Positions 28,763 to 37,780 of a stretch of DNA of 64,000 nucleotides are shown here, piece by piece. The DNA comes from Cuniculiplasma sp052315415 (GTDB taxonomy: Archaea; Thermoplasmatota; Thermoplasmata; Thermoplasmatales; Thermoplasmataceae): positions 1 to 64,000 of the forward strand of contig JBLSDH010000006.1 in the NCBI GenBank assembly GCA_052315415.1. The letters run 5' to 3'. Within the stretch, counting starts at the first letter, position 1; each line of letters opens with the position of its first letter. Position numbers and translations under genes: made by a program. The notes under the pieces are model-generated. The model saw only the letters and a program-made list of their open reading frames with translations. It did no database searches and was not told the origin of the DNA.

Positions 28763-29299
28763 ATGACAGGTTCCATAACAAGAAGCCAGTTAAATTTTTT
28801 GAAAAAACTAATAAAAAATAACATAAATCTGGAGAGGAAAGTTGATGATTTCCTGTCAAAGAAAAATGTATCATCCCTGAACGATCTTAAATCAGATGAT
28901 GCATCAGAATTAATTGAAGAGATAAAAAAAGCCTCAGAGAGTAAAATCGGAAGACCGCTCACAAAAAAACAGAGGGAGTTTATAGAGAATCTCAACACTT
29001 CGCCTGAGAGGATGGAAATAACAATGAAATATCTCCGGAATATTAAAAAAGGTTCTGTTGAGGAACTGACACTAGATGAAGCCTCAAACCTAATAGAGGA
29101 ATTGAAAAAAGTTAATGTAGAAACAGGCAGGGTATTAAAAATGATTTCGCAAAAACAGTTGAAGTATCTCAAATCACTTGCAGAGGATTCCAAAAAACTT
29201 GAGATTTCAATAAAATTTTTGAAGGAACGAAATAAGTCAGGATTTGAGGAACTAACTTCAAAAGAAGCAAGTGAACTTATAGATTTGCTTTTGATTTAA
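28763..29299 (+). CDS. Triple-repeat helical protein (Q..L/I..L - EASELI modules)
   Basis: 178 residues made of three similar units of about 58 residues. Each begins ITRSQLNFLKKL / LTKKQREFIENL / ISQKQLKYLKSL and ends with SLNDLKSDDASELIEEIKK / SVEELTLDEASNLIEELKK / GFEELTSKEASELIDLLLI. This small helical module (T-x-x-Q-x-x-x-(I/L)-x-x-L then L-(S/T)-x-x-(E/D)-A-S-x-L-I) is seen at ends of phage and DNA-metabolism proteins, where it may bind nucleic acid or protein. Here it forms the whole protein. A box ttaaatatac lies 23 nt upstream of the ATG. Function unknown. Confidence 0.65.
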   Translation: MTGSITRSQLNFLKKLIKNNINLERKVDDFLSKKNVSSLNDLKSDDASELIEEIKKASESKIGRPLTKKQREFIENLNTSPERMEITMKYLRNIKKGSVEELTLDEASNLIEELKKVNVETGRVLKMISQKQLKYLKSLAEDSKKLEISIKFLKERNKSGFEELTSKEASELIDLLLI

Positions 29300-29780
29300 A
29301 AATAATCTGAAGATTTTAAAAAATAAAATATGGAAGTTTCAAAGAGCATTTCTCTTTCATAAAAATTTTAAATAATATATAGGATTTTCAATTTTGGTAT
29401 CTCTGTAAATTCCCAAAATGAAATTTTTTTAAAATCAAAAACAAAATTGTTAAAAAATTCAATTCATTATTATTATATTTATCTTTATTTATTTTTTTAT
29501 ACGGTTCTCCAAACTTTTTGTATTTTTAATTGAGAGATTTTTAATCAATTTTAGTTCATTAATTACATCTAATCAGAATTGTATTACTTTATAATCTAAA
29601 CTCACATTGTTTATTTTTATATGTTAATTCTTAAAACCTAATTTTCAGCATGATAAAATAACAACCTATCCGTTAGAGGTTAAGTATTTTTTAATTAAAT
29701 AGATATAAAATTCAAATTACTTTAAAGAGTAGATAGTTACATTTATTTAAGTAATAATTATAAAGTAATAGTGAGTAATT
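29300..29780 (+). other. AT-rich intergenic region without a recognised gene
   Basis: About 480 bp of extremely AT-rich DNA. No open reading frame of useful length, tRNA-like T arm or 5S-like sequence was found. A small hairpin (aaagag / ctcttt at 29341-29357) occurs 40 bp after the triple-repeat gene. The end contains the promoter of the TPR gene (attataaagt near 29757-29766). Confidence 0.6.
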
Positions 29781-30491
29781 TTGAGTAAAACTATTAAAAA
29801 TAAATGGTCTAGAACATATGATATGGATACTTGGGAGTGTGGTTACAGTAATGCAGAGGAGATTGCTAAAGAAAGCAATCCAGATTACCATTGTAATATG
29901 GGTCTTGAATTATCAAAATTACATAAATATAGAGAAGCCATAATTCAGTATGAAATTGCCATTTGGTTGAATCCATTAGAGCCAAAATATCATTTTCTCA
30001 AGGGACTCACATTAAAAATATTAAAACGTTATGAAGAGTCCAATGAGGAATTTAATATTGCAATCATTTTAGATCATTCAAATCCAGAATTTCATAAAGC
30101 AAAGGCAGAAGCATTATTAAAGTTACGTCATCACAAAGAAACCACAAATGAGTACAAAGCTGCAATGGAAAAATTGCTGAAGGAAATTTTATTGGTAATA
30201 AACCCATATTTATCATTAAGGGATCCTAATCGCATGCTCAATTATGCAAAGATTATGTTAAGCTTTGACGAAGAATTTGTAGGGAGAGAAAGAATCAATG
30301 AAGCTCTAACTAAGAGTGGCATTAATAAAGAAGAACTTTTAAAATTAGTGGATTCAGAAATTACTAATGTAATTTCAGAAAAAGAAAAAAATTTATTATT
30401 ACAGATAAAAGAACTAATTGAATTTGAAATTGAATTTGAAACTGATCCTTTTTCTTTTCGTTTAAAATTATTTAAAAATTTAGATAAATAA
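29781..30491 (+). CDS. TPR-repeat protein
   Basis: 236 residues from TTG 29781, about 22 nt after a TATA-like attataaagt. ATG 29823 is the other candidate. Three tetratricopeptide repeats lie at about 35-137, with consensus blocks YREAIIQYEIAIWLNP, YEESNEEFNIAIILD and HKETTNEYKAAMEK. The rest is helical and charged, with ISEKEKNLLLQIKEL. It is a protein-protein interaction scaffold with no catalytic motif. Codon use is more AT-biased than in the housekeeping genes around it, and it lies in a gene-poor AT-rich stretch, which suggests an accessory gene. Confidence 0.7.
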   Translation: MSKTIKNKWSRTYDMDTWECGYSNAEEIAKESNPDYHCNMGLELSKLHKYREAIIQYEIAIWLNPLEPKYHFLKGLTLKILKRYEESNEEFNIAIILDHSNPEFHKAKAEALLKLRHHKETTNEYKAAMEKLLKEILLVINPYLSLRDPNRMLNYAKIMLSFDEEFVGRERINEALTKSGINKEELLKLVDSEITNVISEKEKNLLLQIKELIEFEIEFETDPFSFRLKLFKNLDK

Positions 30492-30785
30492 AAATCACTT
30501 TTACAACATCTAATCCAAGAACAAAACCATTTCAAAAATTTTTATTTATCTGGTAAAAACAGTAATTTTAAATTAGAATTTTCAACATTATAATATTATA
30601 TTTTGAAGATGTGAATTCATTAATATAATTTTAAAGTAATTTTTATATTTCATTCAATTTTTCATTATATTATTAGAGAAATTTTTTGTTTGGGATTATT
30701 TATTAATTGTCAGCATAGAATCAACAAAATTTTACATTTATCCTCGTTCACAAAAATTTTAAACACAATAATAATTAAGAGTACA

Positions 30786-31118
30786 ATGTCCTCCAGAGTT
30801 CCAGAGCGAGTACTAACTTTTTATGGTCCAAACGGAATGCAGGAAACTTTTTTTACATACCCACAGATTATAGGGAGGGATTTCTTCAGAAAATTTTATT
30901 CAAACGTTCCGGAATTAAATTTCATATCCAGGGAACAGATAATTATAAGCTACGAGGATGGAAAATATTTCGTGGAAGAGGTTCCAAATGCTAAGAATGG
31001 TAGCTGGATCATAACAGGTAAGAAGGTGTTGAAGTTGGAACCTGGAAAAAAAACGGAAATTCCCTCAGAATGTGACATCAATGTAGCAAGATATTTTGTG
31101 TTGAAGCTGAAATACTGA
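30786..31118 (+). CDS. Small stand-alone FHA-like domain protein
   Basis: 110 residues from ATG 30786, with TATA-like aattttaaac about 28 nt upstream; an upstream TTG at 30690 is in AT-rich non-coding-like sequence. The protein shows the forkhead-associated pattern: GRD near 28-30, FISREQIIISYEDGKYFVEE (SR-x-(H/Q) position) and NGSWITGKKV-like NGSWIITGKKV. FHA domains bind phosphothreonine. The usual His after SRE is Gln here, so binding may be altered. No kinase gene is in the window. The 294-bp gap before it (30492-30785) is AT-rich and holds nothing else I recognise. Confidence 0.65.
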   Translation: MSSRVPERVLTFYGPNGMQETFFTYPQIIGRDFFRKFYSNVPELNFISREQIIISYEDGKYFVEEVPNAKNGSWIITGKKVLKLEPGKKTEIPSECDINVARYFVLKLKY

Positions 31119-31155
31119 CAGATTAGCATATTAATATTAATTTGATTCTCTTTTA

Positions 31156-31704
31156 ATGGTAAATGATAGATACATACCAAATTTTGTTTTGAGCTCACCA
31201 CTTCGAGGAATTTCAAAATTTCCCCTAAATATTATCAATGAATACATTATCAAAGGAGCCAAAATCGCTGATATTGGTTCTGGGCCTGGGTATTATTCAA
31301 TAAGGCTGGCAGCTAAACATCCGGAATCAACAATTTATGCAATAGATCCAAATAAAAAGGCCATTGACTTTCTGAATGAAGCAATTACAAAAAAAGGCAT
31401 AAAGAACATAATAACATTATGTGAACCTGGAAATAAAATTGCATCAATAGAGTCGGGCACTATTGATTTTGTACTATCTCATCTTATGATATGTTGTATG
31501 ACGGATCATGAGGGTGCAATGAAAGAGGTTATAAGAATATTAAAGCCCTCTGGGTTCGCATTCATAAGTGTGAATAAATCATCATCACAAAATGATATGA
31601 GAAGTGTTACCAGGGATGAGTGGGAGGAAATGAAGAAAAAATATGGATTTATAAAGGAAGGTCAAACATTCATTTCCAGATGGTTCATTATGAAAAAGGA
31701 TTGA
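31156..31704 (+). CDS. Class I SAM-dependent methyltransferase
   Basis: 182 residues. Motif I is IADIGSGPGYYSIRLA (about 37-52), motif II AIDPNKKAIDFL, then FVLSHLMICCMTDHEGAM and motif post-III LKPSGFAFISVN. The fold resembles UbiE/small-molecule methyltransferases. Substrate unknown. TATA-like tattaatatt lies about 24 nt before the ATG (leaderless). Its 37-nt spacing after the FHA gene could allow read-through. Confidence 0.85.
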   Translation: MVNDRYIPNFVLSSPLRGISKFPLNIINEYIIKGAKIADIGSGPGYYSIRLAAKHPESTIYAIDPNKKAIDFLNEAITKKGIKNIITLCEPGNKIASIESGTIDFVLSHLMICCMTDHEGAMKEVIRILKPSGFAFISVNKSSSQNDMRSVTRDEWEEMKKKYGFIKEGQTFISRWFIMKKD

Positions 31705-31761
31705 ATCAATCTCATTGGTTGATAAGATTACATATTTATAAATATTTAACATAATCTTCAT

Positions 31762-32622
31762 ATGTATTTGGTTTCCACAAAGGGAACGGAGGATTTTGCA
31801 TCATCTTTATCTGAAAAAAGTGGGAATAAATTAATAAGAACTGAAGTGAAGAGATTCCCAGACGGGGAGATGTATGTAAGGGTTGAAGAAGATCTCACTG
31901 ATAAAGACGTTATGGTCGTGGCCAATTTACGGGGAGACTCTCAAATAATAGAGGCATTTTTCCTTCTGGATGCATGCAGGGAGATGAAATGCAGAAAATT
32001 ATACTCATTAATACCTTATTTTGGTTATTCCCGCCAGCACATAGCATATAAGAGAGGGGAGGCCGTATCCGCAAGGGTCATGATGAAAAACATCTCGGAA
32101 AAATCGGATCATATTTTCACTGTTGACATACACGATAAATCATCATTTTCATACAGTTCAAAAATCGTAGACGATTTCAGTGCATCAGGACCAATATCAA
32201 GGCACTTCAGTGGGAATGACATTGATATTGTGATTTCCCCCGATGATGGTGCATTTGAGAGAGCAAAAAAGGTATCGGAAAATCTTAAATGCAGAGCAGA
32301 TTACATGGAAAAGAAGAGGATCAGTTCCAGTGAGGTTGAGCATAAAGTGAAAAGTCTTGATGTTCAGGGTAAAAACGTTCTTCTTGTAGATGACATAATA
32401 TCAACAGGAAACACAATAATTGATGCTGCTAAAATAATCAGGAATCAGGGGGCAAATAAAATTTTTGTATCTGCTACACATGGGCTATTTCTCAACAACT
32501 CCTCTGAAAGAATAATCAAGGAGGTTAATGGTCTTGCAGTAACAAATACCCTAAAAGGGGAGTACAGCAGAATTGATATCACTGGGGATCTTTCAAGGTT
32601 TATGGGTGATAAAATTGAATGA
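31762..32622 (+). CDS. prs: Ribose-phosphate pyrophosphokinase
   Basis: 286 residues, the short archaeal length. It makes PRPP from ribose 5-phosphate and ATP for nucleotide and amino-acid synthesis. Motifs: KRFPDGEMYVRVEEDL, the ATP-loop YFGYSRQH, DIHDKSSFSY and the PRPP-binding VLLVDDIISTGNT. A TATA box (atttataaat near 31734-31745) lies about 23 nt before the ATG. The 3' end overlaps kptA. Confidence 0.95.
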   Translation: MYLVSTKGTEDFASSLSEKSGNKLIRTEVKRFPDGEMYVRVEEDLTDKDVMVVANLRGDSQIIEAFFLLDACREMKCRKLYSLIPYFGYSRQHIAYKRGEAVSARVMMKNISEKSDHIFTVDIHDKSSFSYSSKIVDDFSASGPISRHFSGNDIDIVISPDDGAFERAKKVSENLKCRADYMEKKRISSSEVEHKVKSLDVQGKNVLLVDDIISTGNTIIDAAKIIRNQGANKIFVSATHGLFLNNSSERIIKEVNGLAVTNTLKGEYSRIDITGDLSRFMGDKIE

Positions 32623-33370
32623 TGACAACGCTTTATTACAGTGCAGAGAACATGGTTATTTCAGGGCCTTGAAGTGCCCTGTATGTTCAAGGGATGGTAA
32701 GATACTGATGTATCCTGATGAGGTCGTATCATTCGGTAGGATTCTTACAGGCATACTCAGACATTTTCCCGAAAGGTATGGTATAAGGCTCAACAGACAT
32801 GGCTATGTGAAAATTTACGTCCTTGTTCCAGCAATAAAGGGTCAGCATAGAAAATATTCCTGGCTAACCCCTGTTCATATTGAAGCTTTTGCAAGGACAG
32901 ATCCAAGAGGGAGATATGAGGTGGAAGGAAACGAAATCAGGGCAACCTACGATCACACAATACCTGTTGATCTTTCCGATCTTCCAAAGGACAACATTCC
33001 TGAGATACTTTTTTTCCTCACAAGCGAAGAGGAAAAGGATATGATAAAGGAATCAGGAATTCTTCCATCTGACAGAACTTACATCCACCTTTCAGGTACA
33101 TACAGAAAGGCAAAAGTTTCAGGACTTTTTCACAGTCCAACCCCATATATAATTGGCATAAAGTCAGATGAGGTATTATCATCAGGTCATAACATTTACA
33201 GGGCAAGTAATGATGTCTTCCTGACAGATTACATACCTTCAAAGGCCATTGTGGATATTGAACAGGAACCAGTTGAGCTTACGGAAGAGGAAAAAGAGGA
33301 GATCTCAAATTTCAACGAAAGAAAAAAGAGATTTGAAAAGAGTGAGAAAAAGGAAAATATCAATGATTGA
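32606..33370 (+). CDS. kptA: RNA 2'-phosphotransferase Tpt1/KptA
   Basis: 254 residues from GTG 32606, inside the end of prs; TTG 32573 is also in frame. It transfers the splice-junction 2'-phosphate of tRNA to NAD+. An N-terminal zinc-binding extension (CREHGYFRALKCPVC) is followed by the core motifs GRILTGILRHFPERYGIRL (Arg-His), RATYDHT, the YIHLSGTY block and RASNDVFLTDYIP. A charged helical tail ends the protein. Archaeal KptA often carries this zinc ribbon although its substrate in archaea is unclear. It overlaps the convergent flavin oxidoreductase by 11 bp. Confidence 0.88.
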   Translation: MIKLNDDNALLQCREHGYFRALKCPVCSRDGKILMYPDEVVSFGRILTGILRHFPERYGIRLNRHGYVKIYVLVPAIKGQHRKYSWLTPVHIEAFARTDPRGRYEVEGNEIRATYDHTIPVDLSDLPKDNIPEILFFLTSEEEKDMIKESGILPSDRTYIHLSGTYRKAKVSGLFHSPTPYIIGIKSDEVLSSGHNIYRASNDVFLTDYIPSKAIVDIEQEPVELTEEEKEEISNFNERKKRFEKSEKKENIND

Positions 33371-34997
33371 ACTGGGCAAATTTCATTGCTTCAGATATAC
33401 CTTTTTTTGCAGCCTGGAAAATGTCGTATTGGCCGTTAACAATAAAACTTTCAGAGAATCTATGATCTCTCTCCTTTACAAAAACAATACCTTTTTTCTC
33501 CCCTATCTTTCTGTATGAACTAGCCCTGTCTCTGTCCAGTGAACTTAGGCTTCTTTCTGTCATGAACACCTTGGAATTTTCTGCCAGGGCAAGTGCCTGA
33601 TCCTGATGTTTATATATATTTGAATCCACAAAGATCTCATCGCCCTTCTTCAGATCAGGATAGGGATCATTGCCCGTAAGCATTATGTCGCACTCATCAA
33701 CAGATAATCTGCTGTTTCCAATGAATCTAATACCCCTTCTTTTAATCTCAGAAGAGAAGTATTCCAGCAATCTATGAAATTCCTGCCTCTTGTATACATC
33801 AATGATGCTGTTCAGCACCCCTCCTATTTTATCATTGATATCATGTATCTCAACTTTAAATCCCAAATCTGAGAGAAATATGGAAGCATAGAGTCCTGAA
33901 ATGCCAGCTCCCGCTATTACAACCTTACCGCTTCCACCTCTTATATTCATATATTTTTCAAATCCCGTAAAAGGATTTACTGTACACCTCACTTCACCAT
34001 AGGACAGATCCCTGCATGCCTGGTTACACCTTATGCATGGTATATAAGGCATTTTTCTTCTCCACTTCTCTGGGATGTATGGATCTGCAAGGGCAGCTCT
34101 TCCCAGTGCCACCACATCACATATTTCCAGTGCTTCCTCTGCTGTTTTCATATCATTTATGGACCCTACAAGAATGGTTGGAATCTGAAACCGGTCTTTG
34201 ATTTTTCTACCTATATGCATTTTTGGCCAGTAAAATGAAGCACTTGAACCAGGAGGGGCATTTCTTCCTGCGGAAACATGAACGAAGCTGAATCCATTCA
34301 ATCTGTTTACAATCTCTTTTCCATAATTCTCATCATAACCGTCTGGGTCATCCTCATACAGAGAAATTCTGATACCTACTGGAAATCTAAATTCTTCCCT
34401 TATCCTCTTTAATATTTCATGAGCAAGTTTGGTTCCACTTTCATTTTTAATCCCATAATCATCCTCTCTTTTGTTCAGGGAAGGTGAATAAAACTCCTGT
34501 ACAAGATAGCCATGTGCCCCGTGAATCTCAACACCATCAAAATTTGAAAGGTATGCAGTACCAGCAGCAAATGCAAAATCTTCAATTATCCCATTGATAT
34601 CGGCTTCAGACAATTCTCTTGGTATCCTTCCCATATAATCAACTGCAGATGGGGCAACTCTGCCATCTGACATGGCCTTTCCTCCAGCATGAACTAACTG
34701 TGCAAATATCTTTGCTCCGTGCATGTGTACCCTTTCAGTTAGTCTCCTTAGTTTTGGAATATAATCTCTGTTATGGAATCCCATCTGATTTCTTGATCCT
34801 CTGGCGTTGACTCCATTCACAAAAGAATACTCAGTAAAAAGAAGACCAAAACACCCCTTACTTCTCTCCTCCAGATATGATATCTGTGCTTCTGATGGGC
34901 TGCCATCCGGATTGGCAAGATTTGAGATCATAGGAGCCATGGCAATCCTGTTTTTTAATTCTATACCCTCTATTTCAAATGGTTCAAACAGTTTCAT
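33360..34997 (-). CDS. NADH:flavin oxidoreductase (Old Yellow Enzyme / 2,4-dienoyl-CoA reductase type), short form
   Basis: 545 residues. The N-terminal FMN barrel (1-330) has RIAMAPM, AQLVHAGGKA, EIHGAHGYLVQEF(Y/L)SP and ILVGS. The [4Fe-4S] loop is CIRCNQACRDLSYGEVRC (about 327-344). A Rossmann segment VVIAGAGISGLYAS starts at 364. Bacterial FadH is about 670 residues with a complete second dinucleotide domain. Here the C-terminal part is shortened and no second GxGxxG is visible, so electron delivery may differ. Reduction of enoyl-CoA or other alpha,beta-unsaturated compounds is expected. Start ATG 34997. Confidence 0.85.
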   Translation of the reverse strand: MKLFEPFEIEGIELKNRIAMAPMISNLANPDGSPSEAQISYLEERSKGCFGLLFTEYSFVNGVNARGSRNQMGFHNRDYIPKLRRLTERVHMHGAKIFAQLVHAGGKAMSDGRVAPSAVDYMGRIPRELSEADINGIIEDFAFAAGTAYLSNFDGVEIHGAHGYLVQEFYSPSLNKREDDYGIKNESGTKLAHEILKRIREEFRFPVGIRISLYEDDPDGYDENYGKEIVNRLNGFSFVHVSAGRNAPPGSSASFYWPKMHIGRKIKDRFQIPTILVGSINDMKTAEEALEICDVVALGRAALADPYIPEKWRRKMPYIPCIRCNQACRDLSYGEVRCTVNPFTGFEKYMNIRGGSGKVVIAGAGISGLYASIFLSDLGFKVEIHDINDKIGGVLNSIIDVYKRQEFHRLLEYFSSEIKRRGIRFIGNSRLSVDECDIMLTGNDPYPDLKKGDEIFVDSNIYKHQDQALALAENSKVFMTERSLSSLDRDRASSYRKIGEKKGIVFVKERDHRFSESFIVNGQYDIFQAAKKGISEAMKFAQFNH

Positions 34998-35087
34998 CCT
35001 ATGGCTAATCTCTGCATTCTAAAATAATTATATGGTATTTTTAAGAATTGTAAAGCCTCATATATATCCAAAATATGCTATAAGGAA

Positions 35088-36323
35088 ATGAAGACAAAGC
35101 TCTCAATACCTGCATCACTGTGCGTAAGATGCAGGGGAGGCAGGTTCCTTTGTGGACTTTCATTCTGTCCAATACAGGTTAAATTAAACATAAAATCAAA
35201 AATCAGCATAGTGAATGGTTCAAGATTTAGTGGATCATCTCCCCCTGGTATTTTTGTTGGACATTATGGATATCCAAAGCTTGGTGTTTACCCTGTATCA
35301 TCCATAGAGCATGGTGATACTTCATTTTATGAAGATCCCAAAAGATGGTTATCTATGAAGTATGGTCAATTTATAGAAGAGAGGTCATCTATGATAAGAG
35401 GTAAGATCATAAAAGATGCTTCAGTTGCTTCAGACCCTGATTATTTATTTCAGGAAATACAGATAATGTCTCTATCTGACAGATCTATAGAGGTGGAGAT
35501 GGATTTTGATGGAAATATAAGGGAGGATTTTGAACTGGATGAACATTCCCCTCCAATGGGACCTGCTGCACCATTAAGAAAATTCAGTGCTGAAAATTCA
35601 AGTGTGGGGAAAAGGGCAGAAAAAGTATATTATGATACGGATCTCAAGGCGGAATCCAGCATAATTCAGTTATATAATGATGGTGTGGACGTGTGGAATA
35701 TATCAAAGATTATGAGCATTGGTGCAATGGGTGTTAAACGAAGAAGAAAACTGGTACCAACAAGGTGGGCAATAACATCCGTTGACAGCACACTTTCAGA
35801 TTATTTTGTTGAGAAAATCAAGGATTTTGAAACCATTGATAATTATGAGGTATATATCAGGAAGGTAGATGGAAACCTCTTCATTTCCATCTTGCTTCCG
35901 GAAAAATGGATCTTTGAATGGGGTGAAGCTTGGTTTCCTGGAAGTTCATGGAACTATTTCGGTCAGACGCCATATGTTGAAATAGATGGGGAAGGATACA
36001 ATGGAAGGAATGAGTATCCTGAAATAGGTGGATGCTACTATTCATCAAGACTTGCCACTTCTGAATTTCTAATTAAGAGAAAGAGACAGTCCGGTGCCAT
36101 AACATGGAGAGAAATTTATCCTTCATTTTCATTGCCACTGGGTGTCTGGTTTGTTAGGGAAAATATGAGAAAAATTTATGAAGAAAAGCCAATGTTATTT
36201 AATGATCTTAAAGATGCTTTCAATTACATATCTGGTTTCATGTCAACTGATATAAGGCAGTGGAAGGAGAAGTCTCCAGTATTCAACACTTTGAGGAATA
36301 ACCTGGACAGGTTTTTCAGATGA
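35088..36323 (+). CDS. nreA: DNA repair protein NreA
   Basis: 411 residues. The N-terminal zinc motif is CVRCRGGRFLCGLSFC (Cys12, 15, 22, 27), followed by the NreA-specific SGSSPPGIFVGHYGYPKLGVYP and a long conserved core (FGQTPYVEIDGEGY, RRKLVPTRWAITSVD). The extreme C terminus NNLDRFFR is a PCNA-interacting (PIP-like) tail lacking the usual Gln. In Haloferax, Nre proteins act in mitomycin-type damage repair with PCNA. Leaderless: TATA tatatatcc lies about 26 nt before the ATG. The stop overlaps the SPL-type radical SAM gene start by 4 nt, so they are co-translated. Confidence 0.93.
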   Translation: MKTKLSIPASLCVRCRGGRFLCGLSFCPIQVKLNIKSKISIVNGSRFSGSSPPGIFVGHYGYPKLGVYPVSSIEHGDTSFYEDPKRWLSMKYGQFIEERSSMIRGKIIKDASVASDPDYLFQEIQIMSLSDRSIEVEMDFDGNIREDFELDEHSPPMGPAAPLRKFSAENSSVGKRAEKVYYDTDLKAESSIIQLYNDGVDVWNISKIMSIGAMGVKRRRKLVPTRWAITSVDSTLSDYFVEKIKDFETIDNYEVYIRKVDGNLFISILLPEKWIFEWGEAWFPGSSWNYFGQTPYVEIDGEGYNGRNEYPEIGGCYYSSRLATSEFLIKRKRQSGAITWREIYPSFSLPLGVWFVRENMRKIYEEKPMLFNDLKDAFNYISGFMSTDIRQWKEKSPVFNTLRNNLDRFFR

Positions 36324-37165
36324 CAATGAAAGTATTTGAAACAAAAGCTTCAACTGCACTTGGAAAATCCTCAATGAAGGAGTTAAAATATGCCTTTAAT
36401 CCTTACATAGGATGTTTTCACGGTTGTAAATATTGTTATGCAATGGACTACACATCAAAGCAGGATGCCATAGATAGATGGGGTGAGGTAATTTATGCCA
36501 GGACTAACATATTAGAAATCCTGAAAATGGAAATCATTAAAAAACCAAGGGGAATCGTGGGCATGTCAACCATCACAGATCCCTACCAGCCTTCCGAAAT
36601 GAAGTACCATCTTTCTGGAAGGGGGGCGGAGATTCTTTTAAATTCTGGTTTTCACGTATCAATACAAACGAAGTCTCCCCTAATATTGAAGGATATTGGA
36701 ATTTATGAAAGGTTTCCATCTGATGTGGATATTGGAATAACTCTAAATTCATTAAGACTGAGTACTTCAAGGGTCATAGAACCTAATGCACCCTCTCCAA
36801 AATCAAGAATAAGTGCTTTGAAAGAAATTTCAGGCAAGGTTAAGGATGTATGGATATATCTTGGGCCCTTAATGCATGGTATTAATGATGATAAGGATGA
36901 AATTAGGGATGTATTGGATTTTGCCGAAGAGATTGGAGTAAGGATCATATATGATTTCTATTCTTCTTACCGCTATTCCGATAAGATGCTTGGTGAAATA
37001 ATGAAACTATGTGAAGGCAATTCAAAAGTTCTTATTGATCCAAATTGGATTAATGAAATGGAAGATTTTTTCAGAAAAGTAAGAAGAGAATATAAAATTG
37101 ATATAATCTCGCAGAAAAGTGAATGGCTCTACGAAAGGATTAAATATTATGGCAATATAACATAA
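36320..37165 (+). CDS. SPL-family radical SAM protein
   Basis: 281 residues. The cluster motif C-x3-C-x2-C is at Cys32/36/39 (GCFHGCKYCYA). SPL-like blocks NPYIGC, TDPYQPSE and TKSPLILKD follow. The group (COG1533) is related to spore photoproduct lyase, but most members are uncharacterised. Direct coupling to nreA and the photolyase elsewhere in the window make a nucleic-acid repair or modification role plausible, by inference only. It lacks the conserved SPL active-site Cys in an obvious position. Confidence 0.85.
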   Translation: MTMKVFETKASTALGKSSMKELKYAFNPYIGCFHGCKYCYAMDYTSKQDAIDRWGEVIYARTNILEILKMEIIKKPRGIVGMSTITDPYQPSEMKYHLSGRGAEILLNSGFHVSIQTKSPLILKDIGIYERFPSDVDIGITLNSLRLSTSRVIEPNAPSPKSRISALKEISGKVKDVWIYLGPLMHGINDDKDEIRDVLDFAEEIGVRIIYDFYSSYRYSDKMLGEIMKLCEGNSKVLIDPNWINEMEDFFRKVRREYKIDIISQKSEWLYERIKYYGNIT

Positions 37166-37167
37166 GA

Positions 37168-37704
37168 ATGATTATATACACAAATTTAACCTCTACAACA
37201 GGTCAACCATCTGCACAAAACATATATGTGCTGGTTGTTTTTGTTGCCATATTTTCCCTTTTAATATTAAGAAGATTATCCAGATATGTAAAAGGTACCG
37301 TCCTCAGGCCTTCAGGTGTAATAATGAGGACTTTCATCTATGGTCTGATTACAGCAGTTTCATTCTTTCTCCCATCACTTGGTGGGATATACATAGTTAT
37401 GGAAATTTCACTTCTCATTATTGGAACATTAATTGGATTTTTGCTGGGTGATGCAACTCAGGTTTACATGTCAGATAACAGGATGATGTACAAAAGATCA
37501 ATTATTATCACAGCATTGTGGTTAATCTCTTATGTCACCAGGCTAATTATAGAGCTGGAATTTCCTTTTAATCTACTTTTCAGCACAGTATTCAATATTG
37601 TTCTTGCATTCACATTCGGTCTAATTTTGGGTGAAGCTTTCCAGATATTCAGAAAAAGGAGAGAAATTCTCAATGAAAAATCACAACAAAATATGAGTTT
37701 GTGA
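37168..37704 (+). CDS. Polytopic membrane protein of unknown function
   Basis: 178 residues with five predicted spans (about 20-36, 52-70, 74-94, 110-130, 137-158). The outer N terminus has a sequon (NLTS) and the C terminus is a basic, Gln-rich tail (FRKRREILNEKSQQ). It lies 2 nt after the radical SAM gene, so it is the third gene of the nreA operon. It resembles CcdC/DUF1453-like small membrane proteins only in general layout. Confidence 0.6.
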   Translation: MIIYTNLTSTTGQPSAQNIYVLVVFVAIFSLLILRRLSRYVKGTVLRPSGVIMRTFIYGLITAVSFFLPSLGGIYIVMEISLLIIGTLIGFLLGDATQVYMSDNRMMYKRSIIITALWLISYVTRLIIELEFPFNLLFSTVFNIVLAFTFGLILGEAFQIFRKRREILNEKSQQNMSL

Positions 37705-37749
37705 GTTAAAATAATAAACTTCGACATTTGATGAATACACTCACATCAC

Positions 37750-37759
37750 ATTTTAAATA
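37750..37759 (+). promoter_or_regulatory. TATA box of the HMG-CoA synthase operon
   Basis: The sequence ttttaaatat is centred about 26 nt before ATG 37781, fitting a leaderless transcript. Confidence 0.55.
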
Positions 37760-37780
37760 TCAAGGCAAATTGAGCATTTT

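Noticed and set aside
29341..29357. Hairpin aaagag/ctcttt considered as a terminator or small RNA
   Set aside because: Six AT-rich pairs with no G+C-rich stem; expected by chance in such AT-rich DNA.
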